A DNA stretch of 64,000 nt. It comes from JBBQSN01 sp038213835 (lineage in GTDB: Bacteria > Actinomycetota > Actinomycetes > Actinomycetales > CAWJMD01). Of the stretch, positions 37,040 through 47,095 are shown piece after piece. The stretch is from assembly GCA_038213835.1 (NCBI GenBank), contig JBBQSN010000001.1, positions 1 through 64,000 on the forward strand, written 5' to 3'. The first letter of the stretch is position 1; each line of letters begins with the position of its first letter. The notes under the pieces are model-generated. The model did no database searches. It was not told the DNA's origin and was given only the letters and a program-made list of their open reading frames with translations. A program made the position numbers and the translations under genes.

Positions 37040-37816
37040 TCAGCCCTGGACGTCCTTGGCCTCTCGGGCGGTACGCCGTGCGGCGCTCTGCGCGGCGTCG
37101 GCGACCGCGGCCTCCTCGGGCGTGGGGGCGGCGCCGCCCAGGTGGGCCGGCAGCCACCACGCGTGCGGGCCCGGGTCGTCCAGGGACGGGTGCTCGGCCT
37201 GGGCCGTGTCGACCAGGGACTGCAGCGTGCTGCGCAGCTGCTCGGTGGCGGCGTCCATGTCGTCGCGGGTGGTGACGGTGATCGGCTCGCCCACGACGAT
37301 CAGGACGGTCTGGCCGCGGACGAAGCGGCGCGGGTGGTTCTTGGTCCAGAGCCGCTGCCCGCCCCACACCGCGACGGGCAGGATCGGCACCTTGGCGGCG
37401 GCGGCCATCCGGACGGCGCCGGACTTGATCTCCTTGACGGTGAACGACTGGCTGATCGTGGCCTCGGGGAAGACGCCGACGACCTCGCCGCCCTTGAGCA
37501 GCTTCAGCGCGGTGCGGAACGAGGCGGTGCCCGACTCGCGGTCGACCGGGATGTGGTGCATCCCGCGCATCAGCGGCCCGGAGACCTTGTGGTGGAAGAC
37601 GCCGTCCTTGGCCATGAACCGGGTGAGCCGCCGTCCGCCCTTCCACGGCGCCAGCCCGGCGAAGATGAAGTCGAGGTAGCTGACGTGGTTCGAGGCGAGG
37701 ACCACGCCCCCGGTGGCCGGGACGTGCTCGGCCCCCACGACCTTCACGGTCATGCCGAGCGCCCGGAAGGCGCCGAGGGCGGCACGGACCACCACGGGGT
37801 AGACGTAGTCCTTCAC
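37040..37816 (-). CDS. 1-acyl-sn-glycerol-3-phosphate acyltransferase (PlsC-like)
   Basis: 258 residues. The acyltransferase block I is SNHVSYLDF (His and Asp catalytic), block II GMHHIPVDRESGTASF, block III VGVFPEATIS, block IV ILPVAVWG. It transfers an acyl chain to lysophosphatidate or a similar acceptor. The C-terminal tail is short and charged. It lies alone, 77 bases from the convergent-reading acyl-CoA oxidase gene's end on the same strand, so they may form a lipid-metabolism pair. Confidence 0.9.
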   Translation of the reverse strand: MKDYVYPVVVRAALGAFRALGMTVKVVGAEHVPATGGVVLASNHVSYLDFIFAGLAPWKGGRRLTRFMAKDGVFHHKVSGPLMRGMHHIPVDRESGTASFRTALKLLKGGEVVGVFPEATISQSFTVKEIKSGAVRMAAAAKVPILPVAVWGGQRLWTKNHPRRFVRGQTVLIVVGEPITVTTRDDMDAATEQLRSTLQSLVDTAQAEHPSLDDPGPHAWWLPAHLGGAAPTPEEAAVADAAQSAARRTAREAKDVQG

Positions 37817-37893
37817 CGGGAACGCTCCACCTGCGGGAGCCTAGTACCGCGCCGGCACTGTGACAGCGCTGCGCGACGACGACGCGTTCGGCC

Positions 37894-39948
37894 TCACTGC
37901 CCCTGGTGGACGGCGTCGTCGCGCAGGGCGGACGCGGCCACCAGGTGCTCGGGGATCCCGAAGGCGTCGACCAGCTCGGCGGCGTACGGTCGCAGCCCGG
38001 CGCACAGGGCGTCGACGGCGGCGGTGACCTCCTTCGCGCGGCGGGGAGTCATCCGGCCGTGCTCCAGGAACCAGCCGCGGTCGGCCTCGACCTGCGCGAG
38101 GACGTAGAGGTCGCACACGGCGTCGAGCAGCCGGGCCACGCCGTCGTCCTCACAGCCGTCGACCGCCGCGGCGAACGACTCGAGCACCACCCGGTGCACG
38201 TGCGCCCGGGCGGCGCCGAGCAGGTGCTCCTGGCAGGAGCTGAAGGCCTCGAAGGCGTCCCCCTGGCCCTTCGCCGCCCGCAGCCGCTGGGCGACCGTCT
38301 CCAGCAGGTGCTTCTCGCGGTCCTCGAACAAGGTGACGTGCCAGGCACGGTCGTAGACGCCGCGCTCGCCGTCCTTGCCGGGTGCGGTGCCGAGCAGCCG
38401 CGCCACCAGCGGCGCCACGACGGCACGCTCGATCACCGCGGTGACCATCTGCTCGGCGACGAACCGCGCCACCCCGAACGCGTCCATCTCGCCCACGTGG
38501 TGCTTGTAGCCGGTGAGCAGCCCCTTGCCGACGAGCTGGAGCAGCACCGTGTTGTCGCCCTCGAAGGTGGCGAACACGTCGACGTCGGCTCGCAGCTGGA
38601 CGAGCAGGTTCTCTGCCAGGTAGCCGTTGCCGCCGCAGGCCTCACGACAGGCCTGCACGGTGGCGTTCGCGTGCGCGGTGGTGACGGCCTTGATGCCGGC
38701 CGCCTGGGTCTCGAGCTCGCGCTGGGCCCCCTCGTGGCCGCCGTCACCCCCGAGCGCGCCGGAGGTCTGGACGTCGTGCAGCTCGGCCGTGAGCTGCGAC
38801 TGCGCCAGGTGCAGCGCGTACGTGGTGGCCAGCGCGGGCAGCAGTCGCCGCTGGTGCGCCTGGTAGTCGAGCAGGAGCACCTCCTCGCCGTCCTCGGTGC
38901 GCTCGAACTGCCTGCGCCGCAAGCCGTACCGGATCGCGATGGTCAGCGCCGACTGGGTCGCGGCACCGGCCGCGCCGGCAACGGAGATGCGTCCCCGGAC
39001 GAGCGTGCCGAGCATGGTGAAGAACCGTCGCTTGGGGTTCTCGATCGGGCTGGAGTACTCGCCGTCCTCGCTGATCGAGCCGTACCGGTCGAGCAGGTTC
39101 GCACGCGGCACGCGCACCTGGTCGAACGAGAGCCGGCCGTTGTCGACGCCGTTGAGACCGCCCTTGCGCCCGTCGTCACCGATCGTGACACCTGGTGCAG
39201 CAGAACCGTCCTCGTCGCGGATGGGGATGATCACGGCGTGCACGCCCCGACCCTCGCCACCCACGACGAGCTGCGCGAAGACGACCGCCACGCGGCCGTG
39301 CTCGGCTGCGTTGCCGATGTAGTCCTTGCGGTCGCGCACGGTCGGGGTGTGCACGACGATCTCGTCGGTGCCGGGGTCGTAGGTGGCGGTGGTGCCGAGC
39401 GACTCGACGTCCGAGCCGTGCCCGGACTCGGTCATCGCGAAGCACCCGAGCAGGCTGAGGTCCATCGCGCCCGGCAGGTAGCGGCGGTGGTGCTCGTCGT
39501 TGCCCAGCGCGGTGATCGCCCCTGCGAACAGCCCCCACTGGACACCGGCCTTGACCATGACGGACAGGTCGGCGTGGCCGAGCATCTCGATCGCGGTGAC
39601 CGAGCCGCCGATGTCGCCGTCACCACCCACCGCGAGGGGGAACCCGGCCGCGAACGGGCCGCCCTCGGCCAGTGCGCGCAGCCGCTCCAGCGTCAGCCGT
39701 CGGTGCTCGGTGGTGCCGACGTCGGTGACAGGCGGGGTCGCCTCCGCCCGCATCCGCTCGCGCGCGGCGTCGCGCACGTGCGCCCAGCGGCCGTCCAGGA
39801 CCCGGCCGAGGGAGACGCGCTGGTCGTCCGAGAGCCCCTCGAAGCCCTCCAGGACGGCGCGGCCGGAGTGACGCAGCCCCACTGTCCCGGTCGCGCTGGA
39901 GGAGGTCGTGCCGCTGCTGCCCATGTCGGTGCCCATGTCGGTGCCCAT
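37894..39948 (-). CDS. Acyl-CoA dehydrogenase/oxidase family protein
   Basis: 684 residues, the size of acyl-CoA oxidases. FAD/substrate stretches include LLGCFAMTESGHGSDVESLG, KRRFFTMLGTLVRGRISVAG and the oxidase-typical TFEGDNTVLLQLVGKGLL. CREACGGNGYLAENL is also standard. The final ~180 residues are a helical C-terminal domain. It would make trans-2-enoyl-CoA, with oxygen as acceptor if a true oxidase. Three in-frame ATGs spaced by 12 bases (39948, 39936, 39924) open the gene in a GTDM repeat, so the start is uncertain. A homologous actinobacterial group is annotated either way. Confidence 0.85.
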   Translation of the reverse strand: MGTDMGTDMGSSGTTSSSATGTVGLRHSGRAVLEGFEGLSDDQRVSLGRVLDGRWAHVRDAARERMRAEATPPVTDVGTTEHRRLTLERLRALAEGGPFAAGFPLAVGGDGDIGGSVTAIEMLGHADLSVMVKAGVQWGLFAGAITALGNDEHHRRYLPGAMDLSLLGCFAMTESGHGSDVESLGTTATYDPGTDEIVVHTPTVRDRKDYIGNAAEHGRVAVVFAQLVVGGEGRGVHAVIIPIRDEDGSAAPGVTIGDDGRKGGLNGVDNGRLSFDQVRVPRANLLDRYGSISEDGEYSSPIENPKRRFFTMLGTLVRGRISVAGAAGAATQSALTIAIRYGLRRRQFERTEDGEEVLLLDYQAHQRRLLPALATTYALHLAQSQLTAELHDVQTSGALGGDGGHEGAQRELETQAAGIKAVTTAHANATVQACREACGGNGYLAENLLVQLRADVDVFATFEGDNTVLLQLVGKGLLTGYKHHVGEMDAFGVARFVAEQMVTAVIERAVVAPLVARLLGTAPGKDGERGVYDRAWHVTLFEDREKHLLETVAQRLRAAKGQGDAFEAFSSCQEHLLGAARAHVHRVVLESFAAAVDGCEDDGVARLLDAVCDLYVLAQVEADRGWFLEHGRMTPRRAKEVTAAVDALCAGLRPYAAELVDAFGIPEHLVAASALRDDAVHQGQ

Positions 39949-40028
39949 GCCCCATCAAAACCCGCGGCGCAGCGGTCCGCGAGCGATCCGCGGGTCGCGC
40001 TCGTCACAGGAGGGGGCACGCTGGGGCC

Positions 40029-40832
40029 ATGCGAATCGGCACCCTGAACGTGCACAGCGGGCGCAGCGCGCTCGACGGCCGGGTCGACGACGACCGGCTG
40101 GCCGACGCCGTCCGCCGGCTGGGGTGCGACGTGCTGGCGGTCCAGGAGGTCGACCGGAGCCAGGAGCGGTCGAACGGGACCGACCAGGCCGCGCTGGTGG
40201 CCGAGGCGGTCGGCGCGGTGGACCACCGGTTCGCCGCGACCGTCAGCGGGGTGCCCGGGTTCGCCTGGGTGCCCGCCACCGGCGACGAGCCGGACGGCTC
40301 GCCGGCCTACGGCATCGCGCTGGTGAGCCGGTTCCCGGTGAGCGCCTGGCGGGTGGTGCAGCTGCCGCCGCCGCCCCGGTACCTGCCCGTGCGGCTGCCG
40401 GTGCCGATCCCCGGCCGCGTGCTGCCGCTGCTGGTGAAGGAGGAGCCGCGCGTGGCGCTGGTCGCGCGGGTCGAGTCACCCACCGGGCCCCTGACGGTGG
40501 TGACCACGCACCTGTCGTTCATCCCGGGCTGGGGCACCCGGCAGCTGCGGCACCTCGTCGGCGACCTGCGCGCGGATGCGGGCAGGGCTCAGGACCAGAC
40601 GCCGCTCGTGCTGGCCGGGGACCTCAACATCGGGCCACGGGCCGCCGCGTCCGCGTCCGGGCTGCGCGCGCTGGTGCGCGGCGCGACCTGGCCGGCCGAC
40701 CGCCCGGCCCGCCAGCTCGACCACGTCCTGGCCGACGGGGTGCCGCGGTCCGCGGTGACCCAGACCCAGGTGGTCCGCACCGGTGTCTCGGACCACCGGG
40801 CGCTCGTGCTCGACCTCGACCTCCGGGAATGA
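40029..40832 (+). CDS. Endonuclease/exonuclease/phosphatase-fold protein
   Basis: 267 residues from ATG 40029. The fold is seen in MRIGTLNVHSGRSAL, DVLAVQEVDRSQERS, VVTTHLSFIPGWGTRQLRHL, LAGDLNIG and the terminal GVSDHRALVLDL, covering the metal Asn, Glu, His-Asp pairs of the superfamily. It could act on a nucleic acid or a phospholipid/phosphoester; substrate cannot be told. No signal peptide, so probably cytoplasmic. It ends 46 bases before the extradiol dioxygenase start. Confidence 0.85.
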   Translation: MRIGTLNVHSGRSALDGRVDDDRLADAVRRLGCDVLAVQEVDRSQERSNGTDQAALVAEAVGAVDHRFAATVSGVPGFAWVPATGDEPDGSPAYGIALVSRFPVSAWRVVQLPPPPRYLPVRLPVPIPGRVLPLLVKEEPRVALVARVESPTGPLTVVTTHLSFIPGWGTRQLRHLVGDLRADAGRAQDQTPLVLAGDLNIGPRAAASASGLRALVRGATWPADRPARQLDHVLADGVPRSAVTQTQVVRTGVSDHRALVLDLDLRE

Positions 40833-40835
40833 TTG

Positions 40836-40847
40836 TTGAACTCTCAA
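40836..40847. promoter_or_regulatory. Operator-like inverted repeat before the dioxygenase gene
   Basis: TTGAACTCTCAA (TTGA-N4-TCAA, extended as GTTTGAGAGTTCAAC on the other strand) sits in a short AT-rich patch 31 bases before the start. Sites of this type are often bound by MarR/HxlR-family regulators. No such regulator gene lies nearby. Confidence 0.45.
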
Positions 40848-40878
40848 ACTTATGGGGGTGAGACCAGGAGGCACCGCC

Positions 40879-41751
40879 ATGACCCGCTTCGACCAACATG
40901 CCTACGCCGCGCACCTCGAGCACGCGATCCCGCTCACCCGCGCACAGCGCCGGTGGAGCGAGGCCGACGGCGCGCTGCCGGCGATGTACCTCGGGCACGG
41001 CGCACCGCCGCTGCTCGATGACCCGCTGTGGCTGCGCCAGCAGCTCGACTGGGCGCTGACGCTGCCCAAGCCCACGGCGGTGCTCATCGTCAGCGCGCAC
41101 TGGGAGAACGCGCCGCTCAGCCTCTCCGGCGGGGCCCAGGGCACCCCGCTGGTCTACGACTTCGGCGGCTTCGAGCAGCGGTTCTACGAGCTGACCTACG
41201 TGACGCCTGACGCCTCCGACCTCGCGCGCACCGTCGCCTCGCTGATGCCCGACACCGAGCAGGTGCACGAGCACGTCTCGCGCGGGCTCGACCACGGCGC
41301 CTGGGTGCCGCTCAAGGCGATGTACCCCGACGCGGACGTGCCGGTGCTGCAGATGTCGTTGCCCACGCACGACCCCGAGAGGCTGCTCGCCCTCGGACGC
41401 CGGCTGCGGCCCCTGCGCGAGCACGGCGTCCTGGTGATCGGCTCCGGCTTCATCACCCACGGCCTGCCGTTCCTGCGCCGAGAGCACTGGACGAACCCGG
41501 ACGCGTCCGCCCCCGCCTGGTCGGTCGACTTCGACGCCTGGGTCGGCGACGCCCTCGAGCGCGGCGACGTCGAGACCCTCGCGCGCTACACCTCGCTCGC
41601 GCCGGGCATGCCGTACGCCCACCCGACGGTGGAGCACTACTCGCCGCTGTTCGTCACCCTCGGTGCCTCCGACCGGCCGGACGCCCCGGCCCTCACCACC
41701 ATCGACGGCTTCTGGATGGGCCTGTCGAAGCGGTCCTTCCAGGTGGCCTGA
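40879..41751 (+). CDS. LigB-type extradiol dioxygenase (4,5-DOPA dioxygenase-like)
   Basis: 290 residues from ATG 40879; AGGAGG at 40866-40871. Class III extradiol dioxygenase fold: conserved His in MYLGHGAPPLL, VSAHWENAPLSL, GLDHGAWVPLKAMYPDADV and HPTVEHYSPLF, which would hold the metal and act in catalysis. It opens catechol rings or, as in YgiD-like members, DOPA-like substrates. Its real substrate is unknown. It may be induced through the upstream palindrome. Following gene is an AMACR-like CoA transferase with only 15 bases between, so co-transcription is likely. Confidence 0.88.
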   Translation: MTRFDQHAYAAHLEHAIPLTRAQRRWSEADGALPAMYLGHGAPPLLDDPLWLRQQLDWALTLPKPTAVLIVSAHWENAPLSLSGGAQGTPLVYDFGGFEQRFYELTYVTPDASDLARTVASLMPDTEQVHEHVSRGLDHGAWVPLKAMYPDADVPVLQMSLPTHDPERLLALGRRLRPLREHGVLVIGSGFITHGLPFLRREHWTNPDASAPAWSVDFDAWVGDALERGDVETLARYTSLAPGMPYAHPTVEHYSPLFVTLGASDRPDAPALTTIDGFWMGLSKRSFQVA

Positions 41752-41766
41752 GGCATCCTGGCCCGC

Positions 41767-42918
41767 GTGGGTCCACTCGCGGGGATACGGGTCGTCGAGC
41801 TCGCGGGAATCGGCCCGGCGCCGTTCGCCTGCCGGCTGCTGGCCGACCTCGGGGCCGACGTCGTCCGGGTCGACCGGGTGGGGGCCGGCGGCATCGGAGC
41901 GCCCACCGGCCTGCCCTCGGACGTGCTGCAGCGCGGCCGCCGGGCGGTGGCGATCGACCTCAAGCACGCCGAGGGACCAGACCTGGTGCTGCGCCTGGTC
42001 GCCGGCGCCGACGTCCTGGTCGAGGGCTTCCGCCCCGGGGTGACCGAGCGGGCCGGGCTGGGGCCGCACGACTGCCTGGCCGTGAACCCCTCGCTGGTCT
42101 ACGGACGGATGACCGGCTGGGGCCAGGACGGTCCGCTCGCGGGCACCGCGGGGCACGACGTCGACTACGTCGCGATCACCGGCGCCCTCGGGGCGATCGG
42201 CCAGGCCGGCGGACCGCCGGCGATCCCCGCGAACCTGCTCGGCGACCTCGCCGGCGGTTCCACCTACCTGGTGATGGGGGTGCTGGCCGCGCTGCTCGCG
42301 GTGAAGGGCGGCGCTCCGGGCCAGGTGGTCGACGCCGCGATCGTCGACGGCGTCGCCTCGCTCACCGGGTTCGTCCACGGGCTGCGAGGTGCGGGTGCGT
42401 GGCCGGGCGGCAGGGGCGAGAACCTGCTGGACGGCGGCGCGCCGTTCTACGCCGTGTACCCCTGTGCCGTCGGCGGTCTCGTCGCCGTCGGGGCACTGGA
42501 GCCGCAGTTCTACGCCGAGCTGGTGCGGCTCTCGGGCATCGAGGTCACGCCGGCCGTCGACCCCTCGACCCGGCTCGACCCGGTGCACTGGCCCGCGGCC
42601 CGCGCGCAGTGGACCTCCCTGTTCGGCTCCCGCAGCCGCGACGAGTGGGTCCGCGTCTTCGAGGGCTCCGACGCCTGCGTCGCGCCGGTCCTGGACTGGG
42701 ACGAGGCCGCCGGCCACCCGCACCTGCGCGCGCGGGGGACGCTGGTCGAGGTGGGCGGCCAGGTGCAACCCGCTGCGGCACCGCGGTTCTCGGTCACGCC
42801 GGCCTCGATCGGCCGCGCACCCGTAGGCGTCGGCGCGGACACCGACACCGTGCTCGCCGAGCTGGGGCTGGACGCCGCGGAGGTCGTCCGGCTCCGGGCC
42901 GCCGGCGTCGTCGCCTGA
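41767..42918 (+). CDS. CoA transferase family III, alpha-methylacyl-CoA racemase-like
   Basis: 383 residues from GTG 41767. The start GPLAGIRVVELAGIGPAPFA, the catalytic GHDVDYVAITGALGAIG with its Asp/His pair, and LLGDLAGGSTYLVMGVLAAL are AMACR signatures of the CaiB/BaiF family. It would epimerise 2-methylacyl-CoA so that branched chains can be beta-oxidised, which fits the acyl-CoA oxidase nearby. Length is a little over the usual 360. No obvious ribosome-binding site before the GTG; translation may be coupled with the dioxygenase gene. Confidence 0.88.
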   Translation: MGPLAGIRVVELAGIGPAPFACRLLADLGADVVRVDRVGAGGIGAPTGLPSDVLQRGRRAVAIDLKHAEGPDLVLRLVAGADVLVEGFRPGVTERAGLGPHDCLAVNPSLVYGRMTGWGQDGPLAGTAGHDVDYVAITGALGAIGQAGGPPAIPANLLGDLAGGSTYLVMGVLAALLAVKGGAPGQVVDAAIVDGVASLTGFVHGLRGAGAWPGGRGENLLDGGAPFYAVYPCAVGGLVAVGALEPQFYAELVRLSGIEVTPAVDPSTRLDPVHWPAARAQWTSLFGSRSRDEWVRVFEGSDACVAPVLDWDEAAGHPHLRARGTLVEVGGQVQPAAAPRFSVTPASIGRAPVGVGADTDTVLAELGLDAAEVVRLRAAGVVA

Positions 42919-43030
42919 GGCGGGTCAGGGGCGGCTCGGGGGGCGGTCAGGGTGCCGCCGGATGGTCCGGCACGTCGCCGCCGGGCATCGTGGAGGGCGT
43001 CACGATGTACACCCCACCGAGGAAGCCGAC

Positions 43031-43309
43031 ATGAGCACCACGTTCGAGTCCGTCCACACGTCGATGGCCCAGCAGGGCCTCGTCCGTCCCCAGCAGGGCC
43101 GACTGCTCGCGGGGGTGTGCACCGGCCTGGGACAGCGATTCGGCCTCGACCCGTGGCCGGCCCGCCTGCTCTTCCTGCTGGTCCTGCTGGTGCTGCCCGG
43201 CAGCCAGCTCGTCGTCTACGTCGTGCTGTGGATCCTGATGCCGGACCAGCGTCCCGCGGTGGTCACCACGCAGGCACCCCCGGCGCAGCCGACCCCCAAG
43301 AGCGTCTGA
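43031..43309 (+). CDS. PspC-domain membrane protein
   Basis: 92 residues from ATG 43031. The PspC core reads GRLLAGVCTGLGQRFGLDPW, with one membrane helix LLFLLVLLVLPGSQLVVYVV followed by LWILMPDQ. Such proteins belong to envelope-stress responses. No PspA gene is near. It lies 112 bases after the CoA transferase and 70 bases before the luciferase-like gene. Confidence 0.85.
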   Translation: MSTTFESVHTSMAQQGLVRPQQGRLLAGVCTGLGQRFGLDPWPARLLFLLVLLVLPGSQLVVYVVLWILMPDQRPAVVTTQAPPAQPTPKSV

Positions 43310-43379
43310 CGCCCCCCGGCCGGGTGCCCCGGTGAGAGGCCGCGAAACATCGGGGGGGCCCGCGGGCGTTGGAGCGGAC

Positions 43380-44240
43380 ATGCCCGACCACGGACACGAC
43401 CTGCTCCTCGGGACCTTCCTGACCCCCTCGGCCGACGACCCGCATCGCGTGGTCGACCTCGCGCGGCTCACCGAGCAGTCCGGGCTCGATCTCGTCACGC
43501 TGCAGGACCACCCGTACCAGCCCCGGTTCCTCGACGCCTGGACCCTGCTCTCCTGGATGGCCGCCTCGACCTCTCGGGTGCGGCTGGCGCTGAACGTGGC
43601 GAACCTCCCGCTGCGGCCGCCGGCCGTGCTGGCGCGCAGCGCCGCCAGCCTCGACCTCCTCTCGGGCGGACGGGTCGAGCTCGGGCTGGGCACCGGCGCC
43701 TTCTGGGACGCCATCGAGGCCAACGGCGGGCCGCGCCGCTCCCCCGGCGAGGCCGTGACCGCGCTGGAGGAGGCGATCGCCGCGATCCGCGCGCTCTGGG
43801 CCCCCTCGGGCGGCGTGCGGCTGGACGGCGAGCACTACCCGCTGCGCGGCGCCAGGGCCGGCCCGGCCCCCGCGCACGACATCGGCATCTGGGTCGGCGC
43901 CTACAAGCCTCGGATGCTGCGCCTGGTGGGTCGGCTGGCAGACGGCTGGCTACCCAGCGCGTCCAACTGCCCGCCGGACCAGCTGCCCGCGATGAACCGG
44001 GCGATCGACGAGGCCGCCGTGGCCGCCGGGCGCGACCCCGCAGCGATCCGCCGGCTCTACAACATCGACGCGTCCTTCGACGCCGACCAGATCGCGGCGC
44101 TCGCGCTCGAGGAGGACGTCAGCGGGTTCGTCCTCGCCGCCGACGACCCGGACGCGGTCCGCCGGTTCGCCGAGGTCGCCGAGGAGGTGCGCGAGACCGT
44201 CGCCGCGGCGCGGGGTCTGGCGGCCACCTCGACCAGCTGA
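43380..44240 (+). CDS. Luciferase-like (LLM) flavin/F420 oxidoreductase
   Basis: 286 residues from ATG 43380. TIM-barrel of the LLM class: LGTFLTPSADDPHRVVDLAR, LDLVTLQDHPYQPRFLDAWT, ASTSRVRLALNVANLPLRPP, ARSAASLDLLSGGRVELGLG. The DHPY motif near strand 2 is typical of F420-type members. Substrate unknown. It is followed by a hemerythrin-like remnant, and no partner gene is visible. Confidence 0.86.
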   Translation: MPDHGHDLLLGTFLTPSADDPHRVVDLARLTEQSGLDLVTLQDHPYQPRFLDAWTLLSWMAASTSRVRLALNVANLPLRPPAVLARSAASLDLLSGGRVELGLGTGAFWDAIEANGGPRRSPGEAVTALEEAIAAIRALWAPSGGVRLDGEHYPLRGARAGPAPAHDIGIWVGAYKPRMLRLVGRLADGWLPSASNCPPDQLPAMNRAIDEAAVAAGRDPAAIRRLYNIDASFDADQIAALALEEDVSGFVLAADDPDAVRRFAEVAEEVRETVAAARGLAATSTS

Positions 44241-44294
44241 CGCTGGCAGAGCTCCTGGACCCTCGGCGTCTCCCGCCAGTCGTACTGCCGGGTC

Positions 44295-44466
44295 GTGACC
44301 GGGCACCGGGTGATCCACGACGTGCTCGAGGGTGTCGACGTCATCTGCCTGCGTGCCGTGGTCGACCTGCTCACCGACACCCTGCTGTCGCACCTGGCGT
44401 ACGAGGAGCGCGAGCTGGTGGAGTCGCTGGCGCGGCTGGTTCCGACCCTCGCCCGAGCTGGTCGAG
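44295..44466 (+). pseudogene. Hemerythrin-like domain remnant
   Basis: The frame reads VLEGVDVICLRAVVDLLTDT then LLSHLAYEERELVESLARLV. This matches the last two helices of hemerythrin/HHE-type cation-binding proteins, with the H-x4-E pair. The first half of the domain, with its iron ligands, is missing, and past 44466 the frame becomes an unrelated shadow over the 3' end of the anti-sigma-type gene. It is a decayed fragment or an artefact of convergence. Confidence 0.45.
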
Positions 44467-44469
44467 GAC

Positions 44470-45201
44470 TCACCAGCGCACGGCGGGATCGAGCACCAGC
44501 GCACGCAGCTGCTCCGGGTCGGCCGGCTCGAACGGGTCCCTGGGCCCGGCCTCCGGTGGCAGCGGACCCATCACGTCGACCTGGATGAAGCCGGTGCGGT
44601 GCAGCAGCAGGTACTGCACGCGCTCGCCCTCGATCCGTAGCTCGAACAGCACCGAACCGTCGTCCTGCGGCTCGCGGTCGCACTCCGTCGGTCGCACGGT
44701 GACCTGCGAGCACCCCGTCGCGCCCGGGTCGGGAGGTGACGTCAGGTGGGCGGTCGCCAGCATGAAGCCGGGCCCGGTCGTGCCCGCCGAGACGTCGTCG
44801 ATCGCTCCGGGCGAGAGCCCGAAGCCCACGTTGTTCCCGTAGCCGACGCTCCAGCGCGCGGTCTCGTCGGACAGCTGCAGCCCGGCCCGCACGATCGCCG
44901 CGTCACCGATGGCGTACATCTGCGTTGCGGGCCGCAGCGCCGTCGTCCGGCTCGGGTCGGGGGTCAGGGTGACCGAGGGCTGGCGCGCCGGCGGGGCCGA
45001 GCTCAGCAACGGGAGCCCGGTCACGAAGAGGGCGACGGCTGCGACCGCGACCACGGCGACCGCGGCACCTCCCGCTCGGCGACGTACGGCGGTGCGACGC
45101 CGTCCGCGCCGGACGATCTCCTCGACCGGGACCCCGGCACCAGGACGGGCGTCGACGCTCTCGCGGACGCTGCGGACCAGCTGGTCGTCGGACAGGGTCA
45201 T
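44470..45201 (-). CDS. Single-pass membrane protein, probable anti-sigma partner
   Basis: 243 residues from ATG 45201, overlapping the sigma-factor stop by 4 bases. The cytoplasmic start (~1-45, LVRSVRESVDARPGAGVPVE, then basic) precedes a membrane helix AGGAAVAVVAVAAVALFVTG. The ~170-residue external domain contains two Cys pairs' worth of Cys (ATGCSQ, PTECDRE) and is beta-rich. Layout and operon position match membrane partners of SigE-family sigma factors, though no ZAS motif is present. If the sigma factor is broken, this protein may be orphaned. Confidence 0.6.
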   Translation of the reverse strand: MTLSDDQLVRSVRESVDARPGAGVPVEEIVRRGRRRTAVRRRAGGAAVAVVAVAAVALFVTGLPLLSSAPPARQPSVTLTPDPSRTTALRPATQMYAIGDAAIVRAGLQLSDETARWSVGYGNNVGFGLSPGAIDDVSAGTTGPGFMLATAHLTSPPDPGATGCSQVTVRPTECDREPQDDGSVLFELRIEGERVQYLLLHRTGFIQVDVMGPLPPEAGPRDPFEPADPEQLRALVLDPAVRW

Positions 45202-45738
45202 CGGGTCACCTCCGGGGTGCGGGTCGTGCCGTCCTCGGACGAGGCGCCGAGCCGGCCGCGCAGGGCGGCGAGCCCGGCGCTGGTGGTGCTCTTGACGGTT
45301 CCCTCGCGGATCCGCCGCAGCCGCGCGGTGGTGGCGACGTCGAGGTCCTCGACGAACCGCAGCACCAGCACCTGGCGCTGCCGCGGGGGCAGCGAGTCGA
45401 GGGCGGCGTTCACGTGGTCGCGGTCGACGAGCGACTGCGCGTGGTCGGCGTGCGACCGGTCGCTGCCGGGCGGTGCGGCGGGGTCGGTGCTCACCTCGCG
45501 GCGCCAGGGCCGGCGGGTCGCGTCGATCGCGCACCGCACCAGGATCTGCCGCAGGTACGCCCGCGGGTTGTCGGCCGCGCTGACCCGGCGCCAGCGGGTG
45601 TACGCCTTGACCAGCGCCTCCTGCGCGAGGTCCTGGCCGGCGTGCCCGTCACCGGCCAGTGCCGACCCGACCCTGACGAGCCAGTCGTGGTGGGCCCCGG
45701 GCGAACTGCGCGAAGTCCTCCTCGTCGCTCTGCCTCAA
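45198..45738 (-). pseudogene. SigE-family ECF sigma factor, apparent +1 frameshift
   Basis: A TTG at 45738 with GGGGAGG four bases upstream opens MRQSDEEDFAQFAR. Near 45700 the homology moves to another frame: AHHDWLVRVGSALAG, AGQDLAQEALVKAYTRWRRV (region 2), then LDSLPPRQRQVLVLRFVEDL and LRRIREGTVKSTTSAGLAAL (region 4). Removing one G in the GGGG run near 45701 gives a normal 179-residue sigma factor. Without it no good start serves region 2; only a late GTG at 45539 opens the C-terminal part. This may be a real loss or a sequencing error. It is upstream of and coupled to its membrane partner. Confidence 0.75.
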
Positions 45739-45818
45739 CGCGCCTCCCCTCGTCCGGCGACCCTGTCACCCCGATGACGGGACCGGGGGGACGGGAGGTT
45801 CAGTCGTGCGCCCGGACG

Positions 45819-47069
<1,251 letters not shown>

Positions 47070-47095
47070 GGGCGGTCAGCCTAGCCAGGACGCGG

